Positions 45,101 through 57,590 of a stretch of DNA of 64,000 bases are shown here, piece after piece. How positions within the stretch are numbered: position 1 is the first letter of the stretch; each line of letters begins with the position of its first letter. The DNA is from Plumapathes pennacea (lineage: Eukaryota > Cnidaria > Anthozoa > Antipatharia > Myriopathidae), in contig OZ038465.1 of NCBI GenBank assembly GCA_964036295.1, forward strand, positions 9,803,667 to 9,867,666. Direction: 5' to 3'. The translations under genes and the position numbers were made by a program. Under the pieces are notes generated by a model. That model searched no databases. It worked only from the letters and a program-made list of their open reading frames with translations, and had not been told where the DNA came from.

Positions 45101-48100
45101 ACTAATCATTTTCCATTTTATACCCCTCCCACCCCCATCTGTTTGTGCATGTCAGGTGTCTGCACATCATCATCCTTTCAACCTGCAGCCGTGTAATATA
45201 TTTTACTTGTTAGCTGTTTTAGAGTTTGTATATCTATGTTTCTTCAGGTATCCTTTCTAATTTTCATTTATCATAAGGTCAGCTTCCATAATTCCACTGT
45301 GTTATTCCACCGTACTATGTAAATGCATATGATCCTGTTTTAGGGAAACCAACTAATCCATGTTTTTTGGTATTTATATTTGCAGCCTCCTAAACAGCAA
45401 CAGAATAGCTTCTATTGATAAAGATGCTTTTGTCAACTTCACAAATTTGGAGCAGCTGTGAGTTATTGGCTCATTTGTTGTTAATTTTACCTATGGTAGC
45501 TACCCCACTAGTGAAGCTGCAAACTCCTTTTTTCAAATTATAAATAAGTCAGCTATGTACTGTATATGAGTTAGTCCAGTATGGAGAAATTACCAAATAT
45601 ATATCTGACTCCTTTGCTTCAAGTTGGTTAGACTATCAGTTCTCCCTGTACTACACAGACAGTTTGTTCAAGGCAGGTTGGGGGAATTGGTCTTGTTTAG
45701 TGTCTCCAATCAGTAATCAGTAAGAAATGCTACAGGACTTTTTGACACTTAATATAGTTATTCATTCATTCATTCATTCATTAAAGGTTTGTACAGGAAT
45801 ATTGTAGAAGAAGGACCTGCTGTTAGGATTTGCCATTTCTGCCTTTGTGCATTTGTAACATTTTTCCTGAGTCCTTGCCAAGCATATGGTGTCATGATAA
45901 TCTGTTACAGCCATAGATTGGTCAGCTCAAAAGCAGAATGTTTCAGTATTTTATTCTCACATTGTGATTTGTCTGTGTGTGACCATGTAATCCCATTTCT
46001 TTGCAGTAAGCTTGGTAAGAACAAGCTGAGGGCCATCCCTGGTGCTCTGGACCACCTACCCTCTCTGACATTCTTGTGAGTACCCTCATGACTTATGAAT
46101 TGTTTTTTGTTTGTTTATTTTTGAGCAAAGAAGAAAGGACTGGAGGAGGGGGGGGGGGATCAAGTGAAAGTCGGGGTCACTTACTTAACGGTCAAGCCTT
46201 ATCATAACATGATTGAGTCTTTCTCGAGCCTCACTCCCTATGTGATTAGCATAAAATACATTGTTGTATTGTATTGTATTGTACACCCACTCATGACATG
46301 ACTGACACCAACACTGATTTTATGGTGATGATGATGATGGTGCTGATGATTGTGATGGTGATCAGGCTGATAATTCATCATATTGATAAATTTTTCTGTT
46401 GCTTGTTTTGCAGAGATCTCAGTAAAAACTTTATTGAGAACATCACATCACCTTTTCCAACTTTCAGCTCTTTGAGGACACTGTAAGCAACCAGTTTTTA
46501 TATTGTCAAAGCTCTCTGGGTGGACACTCCCATAAACGGACAGCTCTACTTACGGACACCTGCAGGAAACCCCATTTAAACTCTAGCTCAGTCAAACTCT
46601 GTATTTACACATTCTCGTAAGCAGACAGTTCCAGTTGCAGACACTTTTTCTACTTCTCAAAGGTGTCAGCTTATGGGAGCCGAAACTGTACTCATAAATA
46701 AACAACTACAGTGCTCAACGTTAAGGTTTTAGGTTGGTTGCCCTTCAATCTGTAGATTGACTTCAAGCAATAGAAAGTTTCATAATTTATAGTTGCCCGG
46801 CCCTGAATTTACCTGCTCGACCATTTGAGGGAGGGCATATATTTAAGGAAGGACAGTATTTTATAACTTGCCTGCCCCAGAAGGTTTTGAGAATTCGTTG
46901 TGACTTGGGAGTTTCACAGGGTCAATGATGGTACTATCATGTTGTTGTATATATAAGCTAATGCTAAATTCCTTTGTCAGAAAATTGTCCAGGAACAAGC
47001 TAAACAGGATCACAAATCATGCATTCTGGTCGCTCACAAGTCTGGAGAAACTGTAAGTTTCTATGCTTTACAAATGATCGTTTTATATTATTATTCTGAT
47101 AATTTTGTTTTTCTGTCTGGCAGGTTCCTGGATCAAAACAGTTTAGCAGCCGTCTCCACGGCCTGGTTCTTTAACCTCCACTCATTGCAGAAGCTGTAAG
47201 TAGTATGAAAGATAGCTGCCCAATGCAAATACAGTCGACGTTTAAATGACCAAACATGTATCGACGAAGGTCTATTTTTTTTTTTTTTCCTGCACTTCGA
47301 AATGACTCTTCTTTGGGCGTAGGTTGCTTCAATTACCTCCTAATTTCGTATAAAAATGTGAAGTCTGAGGGCTTATAGCTACTTTACACTTTAAGGATGT
47401 CCTAGTGGTGCAGTCTCGCCGGCACAGACCACTATGTTTCCAGTTCAATCCCCCCACGTCCGTGCAAAAACTTTTTGCCAAACACATAACTTCCCGTAAA
47501 ATGGCAAGGTCGCTTCCGGTGAATGGGACGGGCACCGCGAGTAAAGGTACGGGAAGCGGGAACTATAGACCTTCCTCCCCCACAATAGAAGCTAATCTGA
47601 AGAAGCTAATCTAAAATTCTTTAAGCTTCTTCACCTGCAATTTCGGCCTTATTCTGTGACGAAAGCTTAACACTCAAAACTTCAGCACCACATCCACATC
47701 AACATTATTTTTGTTGATACAATCTCTGTTTGTTGTTGTTGTTTTTTTTTTGTTTTTTGTTTTTTTCAGGTACCTCAACAATAACCGTATTAGTAAGATC
47801 ACTTTTGATCACGGTACCGACTGGAGACAAGTGCCTTTGTTGAATGACCTGTGAGTGTTTCGCAGATGGCAATACGCCTTGATATAAATGGCGCCGTGAA
47901 GGGCAGCATAATATTGTTGAATAGTTCACTTGGAGGATGCAGGATCTGGAGTAACCATTAATAGCTCTGACTTGACAGAGACAGAGGTTTTGTAGAGAGT
48001 GCAGAGTTACAGAGTACAGATAACAAGTTTCTAAAGTTAACTGACTAAGAAATTATTGCTGTGCACCAAAGTATTGTTTTTAAGCAAAATATCACGATTA

Positions 48101-51100
48101 CTATATATTTGTTACGGCTTTTAATTTTGAAAGGGGCGCTCTCGTCCACATTCCTTTGCACGGCGAAACCCTTGATCCACCATTTTTGGGGCCCTCGAAA
48201 GTTGAAAGATGAATAGCGATCTAGGTTGATCTTTAAACATTGAATTGCAGGAACCTGGCCGGGAACGACCTCTCTGTTTTGGATGCATCAACATTTCGCC
48301 ATCTTTCTTCCCTACAGCTCCTGTAAGTATTAATCAAGCATTATTTCGGTGACATCGCGTAAATAATATTACAACCCTTCCGCAGTGCATCATCTATTTA
48401 ATTTGCCAGCTCCACAGAGTTCTATAGTCTGAGATTTTTCATTTCGTTTGCCTTCACCGCCAGGAACCTTGGAGGGAACGTTATTTATCACATCGCCGAA
48501 AGAACCTTTGCGGATCTCCATTACTTGAGTTCTCTGTAAGTGTTTATTTACGAACTACCACACTCTGTGGTATTGAATAAATCAGGATAACACGAATAAA
48601 CCCCTCCGCGGTTTAGCTGGAAATAAACCCGTAAAGGGCAGCAAGAAAGTCAACAAGATCACCCCACTGCCTTTTGCTCTTAATGATCCTTAGATCCTCT
48701 AGTCCCTTAGGCCTAATTCTCCCAACTTGCCCAAAACGTATACTTAGTTTTAGGAGAGTTGCTGATCTGATCAGCCTTAAGCTAAGCAAGAGATTTTGCT
48801 ATTTTGCCGCACTCAATTGCATATAGTTGAGTCCGTGTGTTGTAAGGAGAGCTTTCTCTGTGATTATTCTTGTGGCTGGAGGAGTTGGGGATTTCTGGAG
48901 GCGTGTACGTGACTTGTGTACAATTTGCGTTTGACAGGGACTTGCGTAACAACAACATTCAGTCCACAGTGGATCATGAGACGGGCGCGTTTACTGGCCT
49001 CTCCAACGTCATCTTTCTGTGAGTAGTTCTGAAAAGCTGTTTGTTTTTCTGTCCTTGTCTGTGTCCGTGTCTGTTTCTACCAGCATGTGTCCCTTTTTTC
49101 TGTCTGTGTCCCTTATCCTGTGTCTCGTTTCTTTGTCTGTGTCCCTTTTCTCTATCTAAGGTCTTTCTGCCTGTGTCCCTTTCTATATCTATGACGTTAC
49201 TGTTTGCAAAGCTTTCTGATTGGTCAAAGCATTGGCCAATCAGGGACAAACAAGTGGTGATGGCGTTTTCTCGCACTGCTGATTCGTCTCCGTAAATAGA
49301 ACACAATTTAAATTGCTTTGGCTTTTCGTTGAGTGAGTTATTTTTCTTCCAGCCTCTGTTGTTAAGTTTAATTTTACAAAAGTCAGTTAAAACCGGGCCA
49401 TTTGTTTAGTTCACTCCCAAAAAGAGAAAGATTGACAGATAAGTAATGACGTCATGTGTGGAAGTGTGCGCAGAGTTTTGTCTTTAACGAGCTTTCTGAT
49501 GCTCATTTTAGGCGGTTGGATGGAAATCGCATAACCTCAATCGCAGCTGGCGCCTTCTCTGGTCTGGAAAAGGTCCAAAGCTTGTAAGTAATTCACCAGC
49601 CGACTTCCCATTTGTCATACAAAGGGTCTGGGTACAACCTGGATGCTGGCCAATGTAGTGCGAGCGCGTCAGAAATGACTGGCAGAAATTTGATTATAAA
49701 AGAAAGGCCGCTGTGGTTTATTTTTAGTGTCACAGAAAAGTTGAAAGTTTAAAAACGCAATATTAGGCCGGGAGCGCCATATTGGATGACATGACCGAGG
49801 ACTGCAAAACTTTTTGTCAGCCCTGTTCACCTTTTCGTGATTTGTTTTCCTCATTTATTTTCAGGAATTTGTCATCCAATGTCATCACGTCAATAGCAGA
49901 CAACGCCTTTTCCGAAATGAAGCATTTAGCGTCTCTGTAAGTAGTTTCGTCTTGTCGTCTGATGTTTCATCGATGCAACTGTAGCAGATATTGATAGACA
50001 ACTATCGGATCTCTTAAGCCTGGGTTTCACCGGCGACGCAAGCGCAAGTACAAGAGATATGCGTCCGTGAAAACGAGCGACGCAAACATAAGCGCAAGCG
50101 TAAGAAAAAGGATAAGTTTTGATTCTTTTCACGGTGAAATAAGGACTCCTGTGCTTGTGCTCACGTCTCTTGTGAAACATAGCTGCTTTAGAGACATGTC
50201 TCCTTCAGTCTCGACATGTCTCGACCAAAATATATGACACAGTCTGGGGAACTTCGCATTTGACTTATGAAAGCTGACTATGCGTTAATTTCTCATTACG
50301 TCCCTCGTACATCTTCATCTTCCGTGGTTGAGAGAATGTACATCGTGAACTTGGGTTGAAAACCTTCACTACTTATTGGAGTTCTGTGTTGGTCTGAAAC
50401 GAAGGAAGTTTTTTCTTCTGTGAAGGCCCTGCCCTAAACAAATCGAATAATATTAAGAGAATTAGCAGTCTTACCAGCTTGAATCCAAGCGAGAGATCAA
50501 CTGCCATTTTCTCTTCATTGAAGTACATACAACTGACTATGTATCGTAAGGAGAAGTTTGACTCTGATCACCCTGTTTTCTTTCTTTGGTCCGTAGACAT
50601 ATCAACAGTACCATGTTTCTATGCGACTGTCATCTTCAGTGGCTTTCTTCTTGGCTCAGAACAAAGGCGTTTGATTCCACGGTCCATGCCGTTTGTCTGC
50701 TCCCACGACGACTCGAACGAAAGAGCATCTTCAATGTCTCCAGCAGTGAATTTATATGTGGTAAGTGGTAGAATTGCCCAACAATATAGATTAAAACATG
50801 TATTATGACCACTAATATCACTGATATATATAAGCTCAACAGTAACTTTGATAGCAGTGGTGATGAGTAAGTGTTACAAACAACCACATTTATTTGTATA
50901 TACTTATTTACTTATTTATTTATTTGTCTATTTATTTAATACATATTTGTTAGTTAGAGCGCGTTTCAAGTGACTGTCGAAAACCAAAACCAAAGCATTC
51001 ACAGAGCCAATCAATGAGGCCAGCATGCAAAAGCACATCAGGTTAATTAGAAGTCCGAGCAAAACCAAAACCAAAACCAAAACCAAAACTAAAACCAAAA

Positions 51101-51840
51101 ACAAGTAATTGCGATTGGTTTTACAAACCAATCAGCATTGCGAGAACATGCCATCGTGCGACTTGCTTTCTTGCGTGAGAATATCGCAACCAGGTTTTGC
51201 TTTTGCTTTTGATTGGCCAAGAATGTTGCTAAAGTTGTTAGGACCAATCGGAAAGTGAAGCAAACGCAAAACCAAAGCAATCACACGATTACTTTCGACA
51301 GTCATGCGAAAACGACTCTATTTACTACAATTGCGTTTGCGTTTGAGTTCTAGGGCCCAGTTGTTCAAAGCTGGATGAAGCTACTCAGGATTAACTATTG
51401 ATTATTCATTTCGACCTCTTGGCCGACAAACCGCAGGATTTTAGACTAACCAAAAATCTTCCTCTATCTCGAAACATATTAAGGAAGTTGTATTGCTAGC
51501 GAAACCTCTCATTTTCGTGCCTAAAAGTGACACACAAGTTTGGACCTAATCCAGGATTAGTCTAATCGAGCTTTGAACAACCTATCCCAGACTCGCCGGA
51601 ATAGTGTAGTTTTGAAATGATAGCAGTTCTCACTACTTTGGTCCAGAAGTCTTAAAATTGGTCCAGTCTTTTTAATATGTGTATAGTCAGAGCAGTTGCA
51701 GTGTGCAAATGGTTTGTTGCATTTTTTAAATATATTTTTTAGAACACGGAACCTAAAAAAGTGGGCTTGAAGTTGAGTTTTCCTTACTAAGGCCAAGAAA
51801 TGTATGTTATCTTAAAGATGACAAACTCACTGTTTTTGTC

Positions 51841-51873
<33 letters not shown>

Positions 51874-54800
51874 GTTTGTTTGTTTGTTTTTAACAGATAA
51901 AACATACATTGTGCCCAGAATAATTGAACACCCGCAGGCCGAAAAGGTCTACCTGGGTGAAAACGTGACTTTGCGATGTGTGGCCAAAGTGACAGCAGGT
52001 AACGACTCGGGCTTCGAGATCCTGTGGAAACGCGAGAACCAATTTATACAGGATGGAAACATTTTCACAAGTGCAAAGGTACCACACTTTACTAGACAGT
52101 ACGAGCTCATACCCAGGGTTTTTTTTAGCCTAAAGTTTGTCGGCTCTTTTCATCCAATCTTTTCATTTACACCGTAAGTTTTGTTGTATTCCTTACTGTA
52201 CTGCCTGCCGATTTTACCTGTCGCGGGGTCTTTGTTCTTTTAAAAAGGCTAGTAATATACGAGTTTGAGGAATTGAAGACGCATGGTCACAAGATTCCAG
52301 CGGGCAAGCGCCCCATAAGACGAACTAATGGACCAATATGTGAATGAATTTGAACTAAATTGTAGCAGTGTGACAGTGTACATTATTTCAGAGCTACCTT
52401 GCCAAAATAATGTCACAATGTTTGTTAAAAAAGAGCAGTCCCTAAGGAAGGGCCCCGTCCACACTAATCCACTAGTTTGTTTGAAAACGTTGCGTTTTGC
52501 TGTCTGTCCACACTAAAAACCATGACTTGAAAACGGAGGGTTTTCAAAAACGGTTCTCAAAGACGGATGCGTTTTCAAATGAAAACGAGTTAGTTTGGAC
52601 GGGTGACTCCAAAACGGAGGATTAGTGTGCACGGACAAAAACGGAGGTTTTTAAGAACGAAGATTTTAAAACGCACTAGTGTGGACGTAGCCTATAATTA
52701 ACCTAATCATTCGGCCAAGCTGAGTATCCTCCCTTAAGATTCAGCAAAGTTATTTTAAGTAACTATACCTTATGGCTGTGTGAATGTCTGTTTGTCTTCA
52801 GGCTCTGGACAAGGACACCGTAACTTACACAAGCCAACTGATCATGAGGGGAGTGGATTACACAGATGACGGGTTCTACCAGTGCATCGCTAAAAACCAA
52901 TTTGGAACTTTCACCTCCAAGCTGGCTCAGCTGACAGTTCTGGGTAAGTCGTATTAAAGATTTGAATCTTAAATCTCCACACCTAACAGAGGGCTAAAGC
53001 ACGAGTTGCTTTGGGAGAATTTAAACAAAAGAAATTTGGCACAAGATGACTTTTGTCAAACAAACAAACAGCCCAATACCATTGATATATTTAATATTTA
53101 TTCGTTTGTTGCATTGCATTTACGTTGGACGTACGGTTGTTCGAAGCTCGATTAAAATAATCCAGGATTAACCAAATTCTTGCTCTCAACTTTTGGCCAA
53201 CGTTCTGCAGAAAGAGCACAGTTTCTTACATACTTTCATCAGATTTGGTCGGTTTAGTGGTGGTAAAGTGATGGTCCAAATTGTAAAACGCACGTGTGAA
53301 TCACCAACAGCAACAGTCGGCCACCAACAACAGTTTTTGTGAAGACTACTCTCATCCAGACGATCACACTATACGAACCAACACATGCGAACGTTTATTG
53401 AACTGACCCCTGTGTAACTGAGAGAGACTGAACTGTTCAAGTTCTGTTATGAACAAGGACCGCTCCTTTCTTTTATTCCTTCAGTGTACCCAACATTAAT
53501 TGAGAAACCAAAGGATGTGTCCGTGAAGGCTGGAGACTCGTTTGAGTTGTCGTGCAAGGCCAACGGGCACCCTGAGCCCTCGATCAAGTTGCAGAGGGAA
53601 GGCGTGAGCACGTTCCCGGCAGCACTGACGAAACGCATGGATTTGATAAGAAACAAAGTGTTTTTGATCAAGAATGCCACGGCTGCCGATATGGGTCTGT
53701 ACACGTGCATTGCTGAGAACGCTGCAGGCTCGGTTAATGCTTCGGCTTATGTGACAGTTCTTGGTAAGTCTTCTTTGTCGTGTCCTGTCGTGTCGTGTGT
53801 GTTTGCGAAGTTGTCGCCAGGTGACAGTTCTTGGAACTGTGTTGTGCTGTGTGTTTGTCTAGTTGTTGCTTGACTAATGGCTCAGCTTATTGACAGTTCT
53901 TGGTAACTGAATGTTCTTTATCGTATTGCGTTGTGTTGTGGTTGTTGCTCGGTATGTGCTCCCTGTCCTCCCTGTCGTGTTGTGGTCGTACTTCTTTGAA
54001 CACAAAATGAATCAAATAGCATAATTTTCACTAACGCTGGGATTGCGACAAAACTTAAAAGAATAACTAAGTAATTGTATGTGTGTGAGTGAGCGAGCGA
54101 GCGAGCGAGGGGTTGGGTGGGTGGGTGGGTTTCTGGGGAGCGGTGCACGTTAGATAACGCTCTGACGTTAGTCGACACATTCTAAGTGTACACATGTTTA
54201 AACATGGATGTGAGTACACCTGCTCACCGAATATCAAATGCGTCACTCCTTGAGCGTACGCGCGTTACAAGCTAACTTTGGGTTGTCACACCCATCTGCA
54301 CTTAGTTTGTGGATTACAGCCACTTTACATTAGGGCGCCTCCGGTTGAGCCCCCAGTGTGAGGGTGTGAGCATCCTACACTCAGCGGTCTGAAGCCTGCA
54401 CGTAACGCGCACTAATGATGACGTCATATTACCATTTTGTCCAATCAGATAAGCCAAGGTTCGTGGGCTCCATGAGGAGCAAGTCCGCACAAGTGGGACA
54501 CAGCATAGTGCTGGAGTGTGCAGCGACAGGCAGTCCCAAGCCCAGTGTCACGTGGTACAAGAATAACGGACCCCTCCGGAAAAGTGCGCGCATTGTGACC
54601 GCCATGGATGGTCAGCTTTTGGTGGTGATTCGTGTTGACGAGCCTGACCAAGGCGAGTACACGTGCAAGGTGTCCAACACTCAAGGGACCATCAGACAGA
54701 GGGCCACGCTCACCGTTACTTCAGGTATGTTATTAATTACAACAGACGCAATTGTCCAATGGTATCACTAGCACGACGTCATGTGATACTCTATGATATA

Positions 54801-56244
54801 TCCTGGGGATAATTTTAAAAAAAGTTGCAAGTGTATTTTACAAGTTGGGCTAATTCCTGTGCACATTAAAACTCGCTTCTATCCAGTGCCATGACCAAAA
54901 ACTGTTACAGCTATGCATGGCAGACCTTTGCTTGATTGGAGTCCGTTTAGTGGTGTTTTCGAATAATGTATATAAATAATTTACTTTGTACGAGAGAAAC
55001 GCCCAATGGTATACAAGAGCAGAAAAATAGAAAAGATACGACAAAAGTAAAATATTATTGTATGCGTAATAGCATTGAAGTTCCCCCTTTCATTCCTGAG
55101 CTTATCTTACAAATTCTAACAACCATTCAAATACACATGTGATTGTTTATTGCCCCTGGATGACTTTAGTGATTTCGCGAGACCTCGTACATTATCAATT
55201 CAGTTACATGCAATTGCCCATTTTCGAGATGCCTGTTACCTCTGTTTTAGGACGAGGCCTAGTGGAAAACCGTTCTTATATAACTGAGTTTGATTTGCAT
55301 AAAATTGGTGTTGTAAGGATGCTGTAGTGAGAATGTATTGTTCAATCAGCTGCGCTATGTTATAAATTGCTGGATGTTTCCCGCATAAGAGACTAAAACA
55401 GACGATCAAAGTCGATAATTGCCGAATGGGCTAATTATGTGTTTGTTTATGTGTTTATTTATTTGTTTGTGTACTTGTTTCCACAGACGTAACGGCTGCC
55501 CCGTGTTTGACTGACCCCGCGGGAATCGTTCGGTACGACAAGAAAACGTTTTTGGGTATCATCGTGATTATCATTGTTTCGTGCATCGTATGTACCTCTG
55601 TGGTTTGGCTTTTGATTATATATTGTGCAAGGTTGCCAAGGAAACAACAGTACAAGACCAGAATTCCGTTTGAGCCGGACACGTCGGATGAAGCAAATGT
55701 GGCGGCATTCCCAAGAGAAAACATCCGCTGCTACATACCGCTGACATGCGCAAATGCGGGCAGCACGCAAAACGGCCGGGAATCACCGCGATCCACAGCA
55801 ACATGTCTGACGTCATCTGGGTCTCAAACGACGTCTTTTCCTCGCTCTGCGTCTAGCTCCGAGAACGCGTCGGGTTCTGACAAGACTTCAAGCGGCGATA
55901 ATGAGTCTTCGGAAAATTCTCTCAAAGGTAGCCGCAGCTCCATTGTTTCGTCTTGCCCGTCTGACGCGCCGGGTTCGTTTGCGCAGCCGAGGGGCAAAGC
56001 AAACGTTCAGTCGTCAGACAGCGAGTCTGAAAAACAGTGTAAAATAAAAAAGACAGGCTCTTCGAGAAGCGGTGTCATCACGAACCCGAACAGGGAACAT
56101 TTGATCGTTGCACCAGATAAACAACAAAGACAAACGTCCAAAGAGGGCTTGCTATGCGAAGATACAGACGAAGGCGTTTCTAAAGTAGTGGGACCTGAAG
56201 AGGAGGAACCATTAACATTGTACAGAAGTTCAGTTAATGTTTAG
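39123..56244 (+). CDS. LRIG: LRIG-family LRR/immunoglobulin transmembrane receptor, 21 exons, 1000 aa
   Basis: Exons: 39123-39307, 44433-44504, 44706-44780, 44940-45005, 45386-45457, 46007-46075, 46414-46482, 46981-47052, 47124-47195, 47770-47850, 48251-48322, 48464-48535, 48938-49018, 49512-49583, 49865-49936, 50597-50760, 51897-52078, 52802-52943, 53485-53763, 54449-54724, 55487-56244. Signal peptide about 1-24; Cys-rich LRRNT; 14 LRR exons, each one repeat, all introns phase 2; LRRCT (MFLCDCHLQWLSSWL) in exon 16; Ig1 in exons 17-18, Ig2 in 19, Ig3 in 20, with phase 1 introns; TM about 769-795 (FLGIIVIIIVSCIVC...); Ser-rich cytoplasmic tail of about 205 aa. Vertebrate LRIGs restrain ErbB/Met/RET or promote BMP signalling at the cell surface. 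Ig2 lacks the usual core Trp (SIKLQREG). The tail is shorter than in human LRIGs and does not resemble theirs, so the paralogue is not assigned. Confidence 0.93.
39308..44432 (+). other. LRIG intron 1 (5.1 kb)
   Basis: No coding exon, RNA gene or well-formed mobile element is seen. It is AT-rich, more so in its second half. First introns of receptor genes often hold enhancers, but nothing in the sequence marks one. Confidence 0.5.
46507..46690 (+). repeat. Interspersed-repeat remnant in LRIG intron 7
   Basis: GGTGGACACTCCCATAAACG, then GGACAGCTCTACTTACGGAC and GTAAGCAGACAGTTCCAGTT: repeated GGACA/AGACA words typical of Tigger/pogo-like element interiors. Ends are not clear. Confidence 0.4.
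47393..47560 (+). mobile_element. Possible tRNA-derived SINE head in LRIG intron 9
   Basis: GATGTCCTAGTGGTGCAGTC resembles a tRNA 5' end with an A-box, and CCAGTTCAATCCCCC about 35 bp later resembles a B-box. A non-tRNA body follows. It does not fold into a convincing complete tRNA. Confidence 0.4.
49040..49190 (+). repeat. TGTCTGTGTCCCT-type degenerate repeat in LRIG intron 13
   Basis: Repeated CTGTCTGTGTCCCT words. The Cys/Leu/Pro-rich frame through it is a repeat artefact. It is followed by a partial CCAAT-type MITE (about 49195-49330: TTTCTGATTGGTCAAAGC, TTGGCCAATCAGGGAC). Confidence 0.6.
50019..50180. mobile_element. TIR-like element in LRIG intron 15
   Basis: Left end CCTGGGTTTCACCGGCGACG, with GCGCAAGCG repeats and a mirrored TTTCACGGTGAAAT plus TCTTGTGAAAC near the right end. 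Decayed, and the borders are approximate. Confidence 0.4.
50955..51320. mobile_element. CCAAT-rich foldback MITE, copy in LRIG intron 16
   Basis: Left end TAGAGCGCGTTTCAAGTGAC then TGTCGAAAACC; right end ACTTTCGACAGTCATGCGAA then AACGACTCTA. The inside is expanded by an (AAAACC)n run at about 51057-51100. This is the opposite orientation of the inner blocks compared with copies 2 and 3. Confidence 0.8.
51351..51590. mobile_element. TIR element (GGGCCCAGTTGTTCAAAGCT ends) in LRIG intron 16
   Basis: Left end GGGCCCAGTTGTTCAAAGCT; right end CGAGCTTTGAACAACCTATC then CC. Each end is followed inside by a GGATTAA/AATCCAGGATTA motif. Related ends lie near 53128 (GTTGTTCGAAGCTCGATTA) in intron 18. 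Confidence 0.65.
51841..51890 (+). repeat. (TTG)n(TTTG)n microsatellite before LRIG exon 17
   Basis: About ten TTG triplets, then TTTG repeats, ending in TTTTAACAG at the exon 17 acceptor. The repeat therefore doubles as the pyrimidine-rich acceptor tract. Confidence 0.9.
52448..52693. mobile_element. TIR element (GTCCACACTA ends) in LRIG intron 17
   Basis: Left end GGGCCCCGTCCACACTAATC; right end GCACTAGTGTGGACGTAGCC. The interior repeats AAAACGGAGG and AAAACG words in both directions. No coding capacity; the target duplication is not clear. Confidence 0.65.
53735..53908 (+). repeat. 70-bp-period triplication across the LRIG exon 19 donor
   Basis: GTGACAGTTCTTGG at the exon end (53751-53764) recurs at 53821-53834 and as TTGACAGTTCTTGG at 53890-53903. 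The third copy also repeats the exon stretch before it (TAATGGCTCAGCTTAT against TAATGCTTCGGCTTAT) and carries a donor-like GGTAACT. Confidence 0.8.
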
Positions 56245-56639
56245 TTTTTATTTTCAGAGAGTTAGCTCTGGGAATGTGCGCGGGCTTTACACCGGGTCAA
56301 CGGGTGGGGGGTGGGGGAGGTATTTTATTGACGCTTTTTCGAGGTTGTCCTTCATTTTTGAGGAGGACAAAAACGCAAATATAACTCGTTGGAATACTTC
56401 AATTTACGAATTCTCCTAGAGCGTCGCTTCTGCAGTATAAACCAATCAGATTAGTACACAAAATCGTGAAGAAAGTGGAACAGAAGTGTGTAGTTATAGG
56501 TATGACGCACACAAGTCAAAGGAATGTTGATAATATATATCTTATAAAAACTGTTTCTGTGAATAGCCCTTGTAGCGTCTTAAAATATTCAAACTTTCGA
56601 CCTTGGCAGAGCCTTGCTGCGTTTCCTACACCAGGTTGC

Positions 56640-56830
56640 TTGAAAAGTGACCAACTTCAATATTCTTTTTTCAGTCTCCCACCAGAGATATATCATATAG
56701 TATGGAGAAGTTGGCGTTTGAGACCTTGCTCAAATGACAGCTTATTAAAATAAATTCTCCTTTCATCACTCATACATTTTCTTATTTTATGGTTGAGAGA
56801 ATTTGTATTTTGAGCTTGGGAGTTAAAAGG
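56640..56830 (-). mobile_element. TTAA-type MITE, reversed copy downstream of LRIG
   Basis: TTAA borders the right end at 56831-56834. On the - strand it reads AACTCCCAAGCTCAAAATAC and AAATTCTCTCAACCATAA; on the + strand it has GAGATATATCATATAGTATG and GAAGTTGGCGTTTGAGACCT, as in the family. Confidence 0.65.
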
Positions 56831-57444
56831 TTAATTATTTAGCCAAAAAAGACACATACACAGACGTACTTATCTCTTGAAAAGGCTTTGTTGGGAGAAC
56901 TGGATATCAATATTTCTTTTAACGTTAACCACAATCCTTTCTAACGTGTACATTTTCACTAGTTGTTCGTAGTTTTTTTCGTAAATTGCAAAGGTGTTTC
57001 CTAAGTGCCAATAGTGTTTATTTTTTATTTTTTTCAATTTCTACGACTACCCACTCAAAATTATCGGGTTGTCGACAGGTTACTGTAGATGGCACCATTC
57101 TATTATTGGAAAGGAACATAATTCAGTGGCATTGATGTAGTGTCATTTTTCGCATAAACATGTCTCGGCTGCAAACGCGGCAAATTTAGACGACGGATGA
57201 AAGTGCCTGCGGGCGTTGCAAATAGTTGAACTGATTTCAACTTTGTGCAACAGTGTAAGACAATTTATGCATAGGGAACGTTTTGCATCACGCAAGTATT
57301 TATGACCAACTTTACGTAAAGTGCGATTTGTGCTGTACGATATTTTAAGTTTAATTTCGACAGCAACCTGCCACTGTAGATGTTTATACGACTTTCCGAG
57401 GTGCTCCTTTCAGACATGTGATTTTTCTTTCAGTAGCCTGTTAA

Positions 57445-57590
57445 CCCTTTCACTCTGAGTGACCAACTGCAATTTTCTCCTTCCCTCATTCACCGATTAT
57501 GTATTGTACAGAATGTGACCTTGCTGATTTATACATTTTCTCCTTGAATAGGTTGGCAGAATTTGTAAGTGGAGCTCAGGAGTGACAGGG
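57445..57590 (-). mobile_element. TTAA-type MITE, internally shortened copy
   Basis: TTAA at 57441-57444, then CCCTTTCACTCTGAGTGACC; right end GGAGCTCAGGAGTGACAGGG. Both TIRs are present but the interior is shorter than the 205-bp copy and reads in reverse. Confidence 0.7.

Noticed and set aside
49041-49295. Cys/Leu/Pro-rich frame in LRIG intron 13
   Set aside because: Product of a TGTCTGTGTCCCT repeat.
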